Positions 18,016-28,478 of a DNA stretch of 64,000 bases are shown piece by piece. Under the pieces are notes generated by a model. The model did not search any database and was not told the origin of the DNA. It saw only the letters and a list, made by a program, of their open reading frames with translations. The stretch covers positions 3,003,501 through 3,067,500 of the forward strand of contig NZ_LZEU01000001.1 in assembly GCF_014490745.1 (NCBI RefSeq), in the 5' to 3' direction. How positions within the stretch are numbered: position 1 is the first letter of the stretch; every line of letters starts with the position of its first letter. Origin of the DNA: Pseudomonas alcaligenes. GTDB taxonomy: Bacteria; Pseudomonadota; Gammaproteobacteria; Pseudomonadales; Pseudomonadaceae. Made by a program: the position numbers and the translations under genes.

Positions 18016-18044
18016 ATTTTATGGAGCCTTTCCAGGAGCGTCAA
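18016..18044 (-). promoter_or_regulatory. Strong promoter of the tRNA array
   Basis: On the minus strand, TTGACG (18039-18044), a 17-bp spacer and TAAAAT (18016-18021) are followed by a GC-rich discriminator, GCGCGCC. This layout is typical of stable-RNA promoters under stringent (ppGpp) control. It faces the tRNA-Glu at 17866-17941. Confidence 0.8.
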
Positions 18045-18162
18045 CCCTCATTCAAAACTTTTTTTAAATCAAAGACTTCGGCCTGGAAATTGATATAGCT
18101 CTATGAGCAGTGGCACTAAGGCACTACACTCGGGGAAAAAGCAGCACTCGGGAGGTTCCACG

Positions 18163-18930
18163 GTGTCCCCACTCGTTATCACTGCCTTGATAGTCGCCGG
18201 CATCGCGATACTCATCGCCATCGGCTACATCAACCATATGGTCGAGAACAGCAAGCTGGAGAAAGCCCGGCTCAAGGCTGATCTCAACGACCGGGTACGG
18301 CGCAGTCGTGACGTCTCCGAGAGCATGCCCGGGCAACTGATGAGCCCGGCCCTGAAGCTGCTGCTCAGCCGTCTGGAACTGCAACTGAGCGAGCGCCTGC
18401 AGCCTCTCGACAAGAACAGTGCGCCGCTGCGCAGCCGCATCACCGAACTGCGCGAGATGATCGCCAAGGGCGAGTCGATTCCGGTACGCAACCCGCCGCA
18501 GCAGATTCTTACCGAAGCCAAGGCCAAGGAAATCCGCTTCCTGCTGGAGAACCTCCACGGCCAGATCACCCGCAGTACCCAGGACGGCCTGCTGCAGGCC
18601 AACGAAGCCAAGCGCTGGATCGGCGAAATCCGCCACATGCTGGTGCAGCTGCATTTCGAGTTCTTCAGCAGCCTCGGCCAGCAGTCCATGCAGCAGAACC
18701 AGCCCGGCCAGGCCCGCCTGGCCTACGAACGCGGCGTGCAATACCTGCGCAAACAGGGCGACGCCGAGCGCTACAAGGCACAGCTGCAGCAGCTCGAACA
18801 GCTGCTGGCTCGCGCCAATGCCGTGGTGCTGGAAAAGACCCAGCCCGCCGCCGACGAGCACAATGAACTGACCGACGGCCTGCAATCCCTGGAGCAGGAC
18901 GATTGGAAGAAGAAGAACATCTACGACTGA
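18163..18930 (+). CDS. Conserved single-pass membrane protein, coiled-coil/TPR-like
   Basis: I place the start at GTG 18163 because GGAGG lies 7 nt upstream; an in-frame ATG at 18103 lacks such a site. The product is about 255 aa. A membrane anchor at residues 1-23 (SPLVITALIVAGIAILIAIGY) is followed by a long charged helical region of about 220 aa with probable coiled coils, and YERGVQYLRKQGDAERYKAQ resembles a TPR-type helix pair. I do not recognise a characterised family. It stands alone between the tRNA array promoter and a terminator. The function is unknown. Confidence 0.8.
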   Translation: MSPLVITALIVAGIAILIAIGYINHMVENSKLEKARLKADLNDRVRRSRDVSESMPGQLMSPALKLLLSRLELQLSERLQPLDKNSAPLRSRITELREMIAKGESIPVRNPPQQILTEAKAKEIRFLLENLHGQITRSTQDGLLQANEAKRWIGEIRHMLVQLHFEFFSSLGQQSMQQNQPGQARLAYERGVQYLRKQGDAERYKAQLQQLEQLLARANAVVLEKTQPAADEHNELTDGLQSLEQDDWKKKNIYD

Positions 18931-18946
18931 CGGCGCAGCGCGCCCC

Positions 18947-18976
18947 AAAAAAAGCCCGGCATTGCCGGGCTTTTTC
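18947..18976. terminator. Bidirectional terminator between the 18163 gene and msrC
   Basis: AAGCCCGGC-ATT-GCCGGGCTT is flanked by A- and T-tracts on both sides. It lies between two convergent genes and can terminate both. Confidence 0.88.
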
Positions 18977-18979
18977 ATT

Positions 18980-19462
18980 TCAGCAGTCGGTCAGGCGCAG
19001 GAATATCTCGGCCAGGCGCTCAATGCCGCGCTGATCCTCCACCCCGAAACGGGCCAGGCGCGGGCTGTCCAGGTCGAGCACGCCGAGCAGGCGGCCGTCC
19101 TTGACCAGCGGCACCACCAACTCGCTGTTGGAGGCGCTGTCGCAGGCGATATGCCCGGGGAAGGCATGTACATCCTCGATCCGCTGGGTTTCCCGGCTGC
19201 GCGCCGCTGCCCCGCATACACCGCGGGCGAAGGGGATGCGCACGCAGGCCACCTTGCCCTGGAACGGCCCCAGCACCAGTTCCTCGCCACGGGCGAAATA
19301 GAAGCCGGCCCAGTTCAGCCCCTCCAGCTCGCCATAGAGGAAGGCGGCAAATTGCGCGCAGTTGGCGATCAGGTCGCGCTCGTCGGCCAGCAGCGACTCG
19401 AGCTGGGCAGCCAGCAGCGCATAACCGTCCAGGTCCTGCCCGGCCTGTTGCAGATCGATCAT
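18980..19462 (-). CDS. msrC: Free methionine-R-sulfoxide reductase (GAF-domain fRMsr)
   Basis: This is a 160-aa single-GAF enzyme that reduces free L-methionine-R-sulfoxide in the cytoplasm. The three cysteines expected for catalysis and resolution are present at positions 73, 83 and 107 (KVACVRIPF, GVCGAAA, HIACDSASN). They correspond to Cys84, Cys94 and Cys118 of E. coli YebR by a constant offset. The ligand-pocket segment WAGFYFARGEELVLGPFQG is also present. It overlaps the stop of the upstream AAA+ gene by 4 bp, so it is translationally coupled. It is one of four redox-repair genes within 6 kb. Confidence 0.93.
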   Translation of the reverse strand: MIDLQQAGQDLDGYALLAAQLESLLADERDLIANCAQFAAFLYGELEGLNWAGFYFARGEELVLGPFQGKVACVRIPFARGVCGAAARSRETQRIEDVHAFPGHIACDSASNSELVVPLVKDGRLLGVLDLDSPRLARFGVEDQRGIERLAEIFLRLTDC

Positions 19463-20349
19463 TGCCCGGCCTCCAGCAGTTGCTGGCCAACCCAGCTGCG
19501 GGCGAACTGATAGGCGCAGCGGCCGTTGCGGTTACCGCGTCCGAGGGCCCAGCGGATGGCGAGGATCTCCAGCTCGTGGCTCCACTGCCAGACCAGGCCG
19601 GCCTGCCCGGCCAGCGCGCCGATCCAGTGCTGCACCACGGCCAGGAAGTGATCCTGGGTAAAGGGATAGAACGACAGCCACAGACCAAAGCGATCGGACA
19701 GGGCGATCTTGTCCTCCACCGCCTCGCTGGGGTGCAGTTCGCCCTCGACGCGCTGCCAGTTGTCGTTGTCGCTCTCCTTCTCCGGCACCAGGTGGCGGCG
19801 GTTGGAGGTGGCGTACAGCAATACGTTGTCCGGCGCCCGCTCCAGGGAACCGTCCAGCACGCTCTTGAGCACCCGGTAATCGCCCTCGCCCGCCTCGAAC
19901 GAGAGGTCGTCGCAGAACAGCACAAAGCGCTGCGGCACGCCGGCCAGCAGCTCGACCAGGCGCGGCAGGTCGGCCAGGTGGTCGCGCTCGATCTCGATCA
20001 GGCGCAGACCGGCCGCCGCATGCTCGGCCAGCAGCGCCCGCACCAGCGATGACTTGCCAGTGCCGCGCGCGCCCCACAGCAAGGCATGGTTGGCCGGCAG
20101 GCCCTGGACGAACTGGCGAGTGTTGCGCGCCAGCTGGTCACGCTGGGTGTCCACCCCGACCAGGTCGCCCAGATCCAGATCCAGGCTGACCCGCAGCGGC
20201 TGCAGGTAGCCGCTACGCCCCTCGCGCTGCCAGCGCGCGGCAATCACCGCCTGCCAGTCCAGCGCCACCCGCTCGGCCGGCAACAGCGGCTCGAGGCGGG
20301 TCAGCACCTGCTCGGCACGCTGCAGAAAACTGTTCAAATGGGAATCCAC
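19459..20349 (-). CDS. DUF815-family AAA+ ATPase
   Basis: This is a 296-aa P-loop ATPase. Walker A is GARGTGKSSL around residues 94-103 and the Walker B-like segment is RFVLFCDDLSFE. YATSNRRHLVPE is sensor-1-like, and DRFGLWLSFYPF is the usual DUF815 motif. A preceding region of about 80 aa (GVDTQRDQLARNTRQFVQG) resembles the family linker. DUF815 proteins are widespread and not biochemically defined. It is coupled to the fRMsr gene by a 4-bp overlap and divergent from sagS. A chaperone-like or regulatory role is only a guess. Confidence 0.88.
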   Translation of the reverse strand: MDSHLNSFLQRAEQVLTRLEPLLPAERVALDWQAVIAARWQREGRSGYLQPLRVSLDLDLGDLVGVDTQRDQLARNTRQFVQGLPANHALLWGARGTGKSSLVRALLAEHAAAGLRLIEIERDHLADLPRLVELLAGVPQRFVLFCDDLSFEAGEGDYRVLKSVLDGSLERAPDNVLLYATSNRRHLVPEKESDNDNWQRVEGELHPSEAVEDKIALSDRFGLWLSFYPFTQDHFLAVVQHWIGALAGQAGLVWQWSHELEILAIRWALGRGNRNGRCAYQFARSWVGQQLLEAGQ

Positions 20350-20438
20350 GACTCACTCCTCACAACCGCCCCTGCCGGCGGCCAGACGCTATGGGCTATG
20401 CTTGGCAGGCGTCTGGATCAAGGAACAATCGCCCGCCC

Positions 20439-22740
<2,302 letters not shown>

Positions 22741-22757
<17 letters not shown>

Positions 22758-23205
22758 GCCGCGCCAGCAATAGCCCCAGGCTACCGCGCAGGCCGTCCAG
22801 CTCCTCGGCCGTCACGCCGCTATCGCAGAGCAGACGGCTTTTCAGCGGCAACACCTGCTCGCGCAACTGCCGCCCGGCCTCGCTGAGGCCCAGATGCACC
22901 TCGCGCTCATCCAATGGCGAACGCCGCCGCTGCACCAGGCCCAACTGCTCCAGGCGCTTGAGCAACGGCGTGAGAGTGCCGGAATCGAGCAGCAGACGCT
23001 CGCCCAGGGCCTTCACCGTCGGCTGCGGCGGCGCCGCAGCCTGCCACTCCCACAACACCAGCATGACCAGGTACTGCGGGTAGGTCAGGCCCAGCGCATC
23101 GAGCATCGGCTTGTAGGCCCGGGTCACCGCCCGCGAGGCGGCGTAGAGCTTGAAGCACAGCTGGTTGTCCAGCAGCAGCTGCGCCTCGACTTCATCGGGA
23201 CTCAT
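22741..23205 (-). CDS. ospR: MarR-family organic-peroxide/redox sensor OspR
   Basis: This is a 154-aa winged-helix repressor of the OhrR/OspR type. Cys17 lies in QLCFKLYAASRA, the position of the peroxide-sensing cysteine. A second cysteine at 127 (RLLCDSGV) matches the two-Cys layout described for P. aeruginosa OspR. The wHTH region contains TVKALGERLLLDSGTLTPLLKRLE and the wing RRRSPLDEREVHL. The start at 23205 overlaps the gpx stop (TCAT on the plus strand), so it is the second gene of a gpx-ospR operon. Palindromes over the gpx promoter suggest autoregulation. Confidence 0.9.
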
Positions 23206-23687
23206 TTCAGCAGGGCTTCGATCTCGGCGGTCAGCTCTTCCGGCTTGGTGGTCGGGGCAAAGCGTTTGACTTCGCTGCCGTCGGCGCTGATCAGGAACTT
23301 GGTGAAGTTCCACTTGATGCCCTGGCTGCCGAGCAGGCCCGGGGCACGCTTCTTCAGCTGCACGTAGAGCGGATGGGCGTCGCTGCCGTTGACGTCGATC
23401 TTCTTGAACAGCGGGAAGCTGACGCCGAAGTTCAGCTCACAGAACTCGCTGATCGCGCCCTCATCGCCCGGCTCCTGCTTGCCGAACTGGTTGCAGGGGA
23501 AGCCCAGCACCACCAGGCCCTTGTCCTTGTATTGCTGCCAGACGCTCTCCAGGCCCTTGTACTGCGGGGTGAAGCCGCACTTGCTAGCGGTATTGACCAC
23601 CAGCACGGCCTTGCCGCCGAAATCGGCCAGGGTCTTCTGCTCACCCTTGATGGTGGTCACCGGGATATCGAAAAGCTTGTCGCTCAT
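23202..23687 (-). CDS. Glutathione peroxidase family protein
   Basis: This 161-aa thiol peroxidase reduces hydrogen and organic peroxides using glutathione or thioredoxin. The catalytic tetrad is visible: Cys37 (NTASKCGFTPQY), Gln67 (FPCNQFG), Trp126 and Asn127 (KWNFTKF). No signal peptide is present with the ATG at 23687, so it is cytoplasmic; the upstream in-frame ATG at 23759 lies inside the promoter/operator region and is rejected. It heads the gpx-ospR operon. From memory, PA2826 in P. aeruginosa is repressed by OspR, and the local sites fit that model. Confidence 0.94.
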   Translation of the reverse strand: MSDKLFDIPVTTIKGEQKTLADFGGKAVLVVNTASKCGFTPQYKGLESVWQQYKDKGLVVLGFPCNQFGKQEPGDEGAISEFCELNFGVSFPLFKKIDVNGSDAHPLYVQLKKRAPGLLGSQGIKWNFTKFLISADGSEVKRFAPTTKPEELTAEIEALLK

Positions 23688-23725
23688 GGCCTGGGGCTCC
23701 GCTATGAATGGATGAAAGCGCAGAA

Positions 23726-23754
23726 AATATAGCGAGCAATTAGATTGCACACAA
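23726..23754 (-). promoter_or_regulatory. Promoter of the gpx-ospR operon
   Basis: On the minus strand, TTGTGT (23749-23754), a 17-bp spacer and TATATT (23726-23731) lie 38 nt before the gpx ATG. The spacer and -35 are overlapped by two palindromes of OhrR/OspR type. Confidence 0.65.
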
Positions 23755-23763
23755 TTCAATTGT
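23736..23763. promoter_or_regulatory. Two OhrR/OspR-type operator palindromes
   Basis: ACAATTCAATTGT (23751-23763) is a perfect 13-bp palindrome with the AATT half-sites of known OhrR boxes. GCAATTAGATTGC (23736-23748) is a second inverted repeat with a 3-nt centre. Together they cover the spacer and -35 of the gpx promoter, where OspR binding would block transcription. Confidence 0.65.
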
Positions 23764-23792
23764 TGAAAAAAGAGGCCCGCATGTCAGCGAGC
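23764..23792 (-). terminator. Terminator downstream of msrB
   Basis: On the minus strand GGCTCGC pairs with GCGGGCC (one G-T pair), followed by TCTTTTTT, 13 nt after the msrB stop codon. It separates msrB from the gpx promoter. Confidence 0.65.
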
Positions 23793-23804
23793 CCCTGCCT
23801 AGCC

Positions 23805-24197
23805 CTAGCGCGGCACCAGTTTCAGCGACAACGAATTGATGCAGTAGCGCAATCCGGTCGGCCGCGGCCCGTCGGGGAATACGTGCCCCAGATGGGCATC
23901 GCACTTGGCGCACTTGACCTCGATGCGGTGCATGCCGTGACTGAAGTCCTCCTTCTCGGCGATCACCTCGCCGTTCACCGGCTGGAAATAGCTCGGCCAG
24001 CCGCTGCCGGAATCGTACTTGGCATCGGAGTCGAACAGCGCCTCGCCACAGCAGGCACAGTGGTAGATGCCGGGCACCTTGCTGTCGTGGTATTCGCCGG
24101 TGAAGGCGCGCTCGGTTCCACCCAGACGGCAGACATGGAACTGGGCATCGGAAAGCTCGTCGCGCCAGGCTTCCAGGGGTTTTTCGATCTTTTCCAT
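23805..24197 (-). CDS. msrB: Peptide methionine-R-sulfoxide reductase MsrB
   Basis: This 130-aa cytoplasmic enzyme reduces methionine-R-sulfoxide in proteins. The zinc site is complete, with two CxxC pairs (Cys47/50 in CACC and Cys96/99 in CAKC). The catalytic Cys119 lies in [10 protein letters not shown]. The ATG at 24197 is chosen because residues [11 protein letters not shown] align with the usual MsrB start and GAGGTG precedes it; an ATG three codons upstream is possible. A hairpin with a T-run lies only about 25 nt before the start codon, which is unusual and suggests attenuation. Confidence 0.96.
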   Translation of the reverse strand: MEKIEKPLEAWRDELSDAQFHVCRLGGTERAFTGEYHDSKVPGIYHCACCGEALFDSDAKYDSGSGWPSYFQPVNGEVIAEKEDFSHGMHRIEVKCAKCDAHLGHVFPDGPRPTGLRYCINSLSLKLVPR

Positions 24198-24217
24198 GGG
24201 GTACACCTCAGAGGCAG

Positions 24218-24256
24218 AAAAAAGCCCGACCTGTACCTTTTCCGGTCATCGGGCCG
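24218..24256 (-). terminator. Intrinsic terminator in the msrB leader
   Basis: Read on the minus strand, GCCCGA...TCGGGC (24254-24249 with 24229-24224) plus inner GG/CC pairs form a stem, directly followed by TTTTTT (24223-24218). It points toward msrB and ends about 20 nt before its start codon. It can be either an attenuator in the msrB mRNA or the 3' end of a short leftward RNA from the alaA-msrB gap. Confidence 0.6.
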
Positions 24257-24373
24257 CACGTATCATGCGTCACTCTCTAGACGTCGATCTGGCCGCAACA
24301 TTACAGCCAGCCAAGGCGCGCCATCCGTTTTTTCGCTGCAGCGCAGCCATTTTCAGTTCGGGACAACAGCATC

Positions 24374-25585
24374 ATGCAGGTCAGCAAATCGAACAAGCTT
24401 GCCAACGTCTGCTACGACATTCGCGGGCCGGTGCTCAAGCACGCCAAGCGTCTGGAAGAGGAAGGCCAGCGCATCCTCAAGCTGAATATCGGCAACCCGG
24501 CGCCGTTCGGTTTCGAAGCCCCGGAGGAAATTCTCCAGGACGTGATCCGCAACCTGCCCACCGCGCAAGGCTACAGCGATTCCAAGGGCCTGTTCAGCGC
24601 GCGCAAGGCGGTGATGCAGTACTACCAGCAGAAGCAGGTGGAAGGTGTCGGCATCGAGGACATCTACCTCGGCAACGGTGTTTCCGAGTTGATCGTAATG
24701 GCCATGCAGGCGCTGCTCAACAACGGCGACGAAGTGCTGATCCCGGCCCCCGACTACCCGCTGTGGACTGCCGCCGTGGCCCTTGGCGGCGGCAAGCCGG
24801 TGCACTACCTGTGCGATGAGCAGGCCGGCTGGTTCCCCGACATCGCCGACATGCGCGCCAAGATCACCCCGAACACCAAGGCTCTGGTGCTGATCAACCC
24901 GAACAACCCCACCGGCGCCGTATATTCGCGCGAAGTGCTGCTGGAAATCGTCGAACTGGCCCGCCAGCACAACCTGGTGCTGTTCTCCGACGAAATCTAC
25001 GACAAGATCCTGTATGACGACGCCGTGCACATCTGTACCGCCTCGCTGGCGCCGGACGTGCTCTGCCTGACTTTCAACGGCCTGTCCAAGTCCTACCGGG
25101 TAGCCGGTTTCCGCTCCGGCTGGGTGGCCATCTCCGGCCCCAAGCACAAGGCGGTGAGCTACATCGAAGGCCTGGATATCCTGGCCAACATGCGCCTGTG
25201 CGCCAACGTGCCGAGCCAGCACGCGATCCAGACCGCGCTGGGCGGCTACCAGAGCATCAACGATCTGGTATTGCCCAACGGCCGCCTGCTGGAGCAGCGC
25301 AACCGTGCCTGGGAACTGCTCAACGACATCCCCGGGGTCAGCTGCGTCAAGCCGATGGGCGCGCTGTATGCCTTCCCGAAGATCGATCCGAAGGTTTGCC
25401 CGATCCATAACGACGAGAAGTTCGTCCTCGACCTGCTGCTTTCCGAGAAGCTGCTGATCGTCCAGGGCACCGCCTTCAACTGGCCGTGGCCGGATCACTT
25501 CCGCGTGGTCACCCTGCCCCGCGTCGATGATCTGGAACAGGCCATCGGCCGCATCGGCAACTTCCTCAAGTCCTACCGCCAGTAA
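24374..25585 (+). CDS. alaA: Alanine (glutamate-pyruvate) aminotransferase AlaA-like
   Basis: This is a 403-aa class I/II PLP aminotransferase that should interconvert pyruvate and alanine with glutamate as donor. The PLP-binding lysine is in FNGLSKSYRVAGFRSGW. NPNNPTGAVYS, SDEIYDKI and the substrate-carboxylate Arg near HFRVVTLPR are all present. The length and the start MQVSKSNKLANVCYDIRGP match AlaA/AlaT proteins. It is divergent from msrB across a 176-bp gap. It is cytoplasmic and probably transcribed with, or shortly before, the 25632 gene. Confidence 0.94.
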   Translation: MQVSKSNKLANVCYDIRGPVLKHAKRLEEEGQRILKLNIGNPAPFGFEAPEEILQDVIRNLPTAQGYSDSKGLFSARKAVMQYYQQKQVEGVGIEDIYLGNGVSELIVMAMQALLNNGDEVLIPAPDYPLWTAAVALGGGKPVHYLCDEQAGWFPDIADMRAKITPNTKALVLINPNNPTGAVYSREVLLEIVELARQHNLVLFSDEIYDKILYDDAVHICTASLAPDVLCLTFNGLSKSYRVAGFRSGWVAISGPKHKAVSYIEGLDILANMRLCANVPSQHAIQTALGGYQSINDLVLPNGRLLEQRNRAWELLNDIPGVSCVKPMGALYAFPKIDPKVCPIHNDEKFVLDLLLSEKLLIVQGTAFNWPWPDHFRVVTLPRVDDLEQAIGRIGNFLKSYRQ

Positions 25586-25631
25586 CGGCAGCCCGGGGCG
25601 GCCAGGCTGCCCCGCCAGCACGAGCCCAGCC

Positions 25632-26084
25632 ATGGATCTGCAGATCGACGAGTTCTACAAGGATGCCGCCGCCGGCATGCTCCTGCTCTACCAGGCCTTC
25701 CCGCGCAAGATCGCCCTGTACGTGGAAGACCTGATCGGCCGCGAGGAACCGGACGAGTTCGGCCTGCCCAGCAAGCGCCACCAGAGCTGCCTGGGTGCCC
25801 TGCTATGGCTGGCCGAGGAAGGCTACCTGCGCTTCGAGTCGACCATTGCCTACGAGGCGCTGGATCAGGCCGTGCTCAGCGAAAAGGGCTTCCTGCGCCT
25901 GTCGCGTGCCGTTCCCCACGCCCTGCCGAATGGCGAGAGCCTGCCGCCCGGCGTGCTGCGCGTGCAGGGCACCCTCGCCTGGCAGCTGCGCCAGGCCCTG
26001 GCCCAGCACGGTAGCGAGAAGGTGGCGCGCCTGACCCGGCTGCTCTTCGACAGCGCGCTGAGCCCGACAAGCGACATAGTTTGA
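25632..26084 (+). CDS. Conserved hypothetical protein between alaA and htpX
   Basis: This is a 150-aa soluble protein starting [36 protein letters not shown]. The first 70 residues look like a winged-helix-type fold ([25 protein letters not shown]), which would suit a small regulator or an adaptor. I do not recognise a named family. From memory an equivalent (PA2829) sits in the same place in P. aeruginosa. It lies 46 bp after alaA with no terminator between them, so co-transcription is likely. Confidence 0.82.
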   Translation: MDLQIDEFYKDAAAGMLLLYQAFPRKIALYVEDLIGREEPDEFGLPSKRHQSCLGALLWLAEEGYLRFESTIAYEALDQAVLSEKGFLRLSRAVPHALPNGESLPPGVLRVQGTLAWQLRQALAQHGSEKVARLTRLLFDSALSPTSDIV

Positions 26085-26096
26085 AATAGTCCCCAG

Positions 26097-26127
26097 GTTG
26101 AAGCGGTGGGGGCTGCGCCCCTATATA
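26097..26127 (+). promoter_or_regulatory. Sigma-32 (heat-shock)-like promoter of htpX
   Basis: GTTGAAG (26097-26103) and CCCCTAT (26118-26124) are 14 bp apart, close to the RpoH consensus CTTGAAA-N13-15-CCCCATnT. A sigma-70 reading, TTGAAG-18-TATATA (26122-26127), overlaps it. htpX is a heat-shock gene in other proteobacteria, which supports the sigma-32 reading. Confidence 0.6.
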
Positions 26128-26172
26128 ACCGGCATAATCAGACCGTTTCCGCCCGAGGAGAAACTTTCCACC

Positions 26173-27045
26173 ATGATGCGCATTCTGTTGTTCCTGGCCA
26201 CCAACCTGGGCGTGCTGCTGATCGCCAGCATCACGCTCAAGCTACTGGGGGTGGATCGCTACACCGGCCAGAACTACGGCAGCCTGTTGATCTTCTGCGC
26301 CGTGTTCGGCTTCGCCGGCTCGCTGGTTTCGCTGTTCCTGTCCAAGTGGATGGCGAAGATGAGCACCGGCACCCAGATCATCACCCAGCCGCGCACCCGT
26401 CACGAACAGTGGCTGCTGCAGACCGTCGAGGAGCTATCGCGCAATGCCGGCATCAAGATGCCGGAAGTCGGCATCTTCCCCGCCTACGAGTCCAACGCCT
26501 TCGCCACCGGCTGGAACCGCAACGACGCCCTGGTGGCCGTCAGCCAGGGCCTGCTGGAGCGTTTCTCGCCGGATGAAGTGAAGGCCGTACTGGCCCACGA
26601 GATCGGCCACGTGGCCAATGGCGACATGGTCACCCTGGCCCTGATCCAGGGCGTGGTGAACACCTTCGTGATGTTCTTCGCGCGCATCTTCGGCAACTTC
26701 GTCGACAAGGTGATCCTGAAGAACGAGGACGGCCCTGGTATCGGCTACATAGTCGCAACCATCTTCGCCGAACTGGTGCTGGGCATCCTGGCCAGCATCA
26801 TCGTCATGTGGTTCTCGCGCAAACGCGAGTTCAAGGCCGACGAAGCTGGCGCCCGCCTGGCCGGCACCGGCGCGATGATCGGCGCCCTCGAACGCCTGCG
26901 CGCCGAACAGGGCGTACCAGTGCAGATGCCTGACAGCCTGACCGCCTTCGGCATCAACGGCGGCCTGAAGAACGGCCTGGCCGGCCTGCTGATGACCCAC
27001 CCGCCGCTGGAAGAGCGCATCGCCGCCCTGCGCCAGCTGCGCTGA
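26173..27045 (+). CDS. htpX: Heat-shock membrane zinc metalloprotease HtpX
   Basis: This 290-aa M48B protease of the inner membrane degrades misfolded membrane proteins. TM1-2 lie at about 4-22 and 36-56. The zinc motif is H142-E143-x-x-H146 ([12 protein letters not shown]), with the third ligand Glu in [10 protein letters not shown]. Two further hydrophobic segments (about 155-180 and 190-215) lie between them. The ATG at 26173 gives [11 protein letters not shown], the usual HtpX start, about 45 nt after a sigma-32-like promoter. A terminator follows at 27063. Confidence 0.97.
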   Translation: MMRILLFLATNLGVLLIASITLKLLGVDRYTGQNYGSLLIFCAVFGFAGSLVSLFLSKWMAKMSTGTQIITQPRTRHEQWLLQTVEELSRNAGIKMPEVGIFPAYESNAFATGWNRNDALVAVSQGLLERFSPDEVKAVLAHEIGHVANGDMVTLALIQGVVNTFVMFFARIFGNFVDKVILKNEDGPGIGYIVATIFAELVLGILASIIVMWFSRKREFKADEAGARLAGTGAMIGALERLRAEQGVPVQMPDSLTAFGINGGLKNGLAGLLMTHPPLEERIAALRQLR

Positions 27046-27062
27046 GACAGGCACGCGACAGA

Positions 27063-27092
27063 CAAGGGCAGCCTCGGCTGCCCTTTGTTTTG
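27063..27092 (+). terminator. htpX terminator
   Basis: AAGGGCAGCC-TC-GGCTGCCCTT is followed by TGTTTTG, 17 nt after the htpX stop codon. Confidence 0.85.
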
Positions 27093-27151
27093 CCCGACAG
27101 GCGGCCACCCAGCACCTAGACTGCTAGCACGACCCCGTCGGGAGAACCCCC

Positions 27152-28384
27152 ATGCGCGCTTGGCAGGCCGCACTACTGACCCTGCTCGCCCTGAGCACCA
27201 CCCGCACCGCCATGGCCGGCTCGCTGGGCATGATCCGCCTCGACACCAGTCAGGAGCCGCCCTACCAACTGATGCTCGACGGCCAGCTCAGCGGCCTCTC
27301 GGTACAGGTGCTGGACTGCATCTTCAACCACCTGCAGCAGCCCCACGACATCCAGCTGACCTCCTGGAAGCGCGCCAAGCACAACGTCAGCACCCAGCTT
27401 TCCGAAGGTTTCTTCAGTTCCACGCCGGACGCCGAGGCCGAAGCCTTCGCCCAGCTCTCCGCGCCACTGCTGATCGAGAAGTGGTACTGGTACGCCACCG
27501 ACCCGCACGTGCTCAACCGCCCGCCCTGGGATCCACAGCTGCGCATCGGCGCGGTGCTCGGCAGCAACACCCTGGCCTGGCTGGAAAGCCGCGGCATCCA
27601 CGTGCAACAGACAGTGCCGCGCCTGGAACAGCTGATCCTGCTCCTGCAGCGCGGGCGCCTCGACATGATCCTGGCCGACCAGGAAGTGATGAACACCGCC
27701 CTCGCCACCCTGCGCGACGCGCCCAGCCTGGAGCAGCGCTTCGTGCGCTACAGCCCGCTCGGCGTCTACTTCTCGCGCCCCTACCTGGAGAGCCATGCCG
27801 GTTTTCTCGGTGCCTTCAACCAGCAGGTGCAGAACTGCGCCCCGGACGGCTCGCCCCTGAGCCAGCTGGAACGCCACCACCTCGCGCAGCTGGTGCGCCT
27901 GCACCTGCAGCGCTGGGGCCAGAGCCCGCAGCTGCTCGACAACCTGCGCCGCAGCGGCGGCTCGGCGCTCGCACCGGCCGCCATCGAGCAGCTCGACCGG
28001 CAGTGGCGCGACGAACTCGGCAGCGCGCAGCAGCCGCTGATCGAGCGCATCCGCCGGCAGCCGGCATCGGCCCTGCTGGCCGGCATCCATCGCCAGTACG
28101 CACCGCTGTTCAACGAGCTGTTTCTCACCGATCGCCAGGGCCTGATCAGCGCCATGAGCGAACCCACCAGCGACTACTGGCAAGGCGACGAAGCCAAGTT
28201 CAGCAAGACCCGCCAGCTACAGCCCAACCAGCTGCTGATCGAGGCCATTGCCTACGACGGCTCGACCCAGAGCTTCCAGGTACACGTCAGCGCGCCGCTT
28301 TACGAGCCCGGACAGAAGGAGCTGCTCGGCATCCTCACCCTGGGCATCAATATCGAGACTGCCTTCGGCGAGAGCCACCCCTAA
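27152..28384 (+). CDS. Exported solute-binding protein (family 3) with C-terminal PDC/Cache-like domain
   Basis: This is a 410-aa protein with a signal peptide (MRAWQAALLTLLALSTTRTAMA). Residues about 25-260 read as a type 3 periplasmic solute-binding domain: SQEPPYQLMLDGQLSGLSVQVLD, then IGAVLGSNTLAWLESRGI and LQRGRLDMILADQEV. The last 130 residues are different: FLTDRQGLISAMSEPTSDYWQGDE and VSAPLYEPGQKELLGILTLGINIE are typical of PDC/Cache sensor domains. No membrane segment or output domain follows, so it is a free periplasmic two-domain protein. It may present a ligand to a partner sensor. It appears monocistronic, and no ABC transporter genes adjoin it. Confidence 0.8.
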   Translation: MRAWQAALLTLLALSTTRTAMAGSLGMIRLDTSQEPPYQLMLDGQLSGLSVQVLDCIFNHLQQPHDIQLTSWKRAKHNVSTQLSEGFFSSTPDAEAEAFAQLSAPLLIEKWYWYATDPHVLNRPPWDPQLRIGAVLGSNTLAWLESRGIHVQQTVPRLEQLILLLQRGRLDMILADQEVMNTALATLRDAPSLEQRFVRYSPLGVYFSRPYLESHAGFLGAFNQQVQNCAPDGSPLSQLERHHLAQLVRLHLQRWGQSPQLLDNLRRSGGSALAPAAIEQLDRQWRDELGSAQQPLIERIRRQPASALLAGIHRQYAPLFNELFLTDRQGLISAMSEPTSDYWQGDEAKFSKTRQLQPNQLLIEAIAYDGSTQSFQVHVSAPLYEPGQKELLGILTLGINIETAFGESHP

Positions 28385-28478
28385 ACCATCTATAAAATCG
28401 ATCAAAGCACGCGGAATTTCCCGTTTGAAGCCGATGCGTTCTGGATAGATCATCTGGGGCAACCCGGAGGACTTCATC

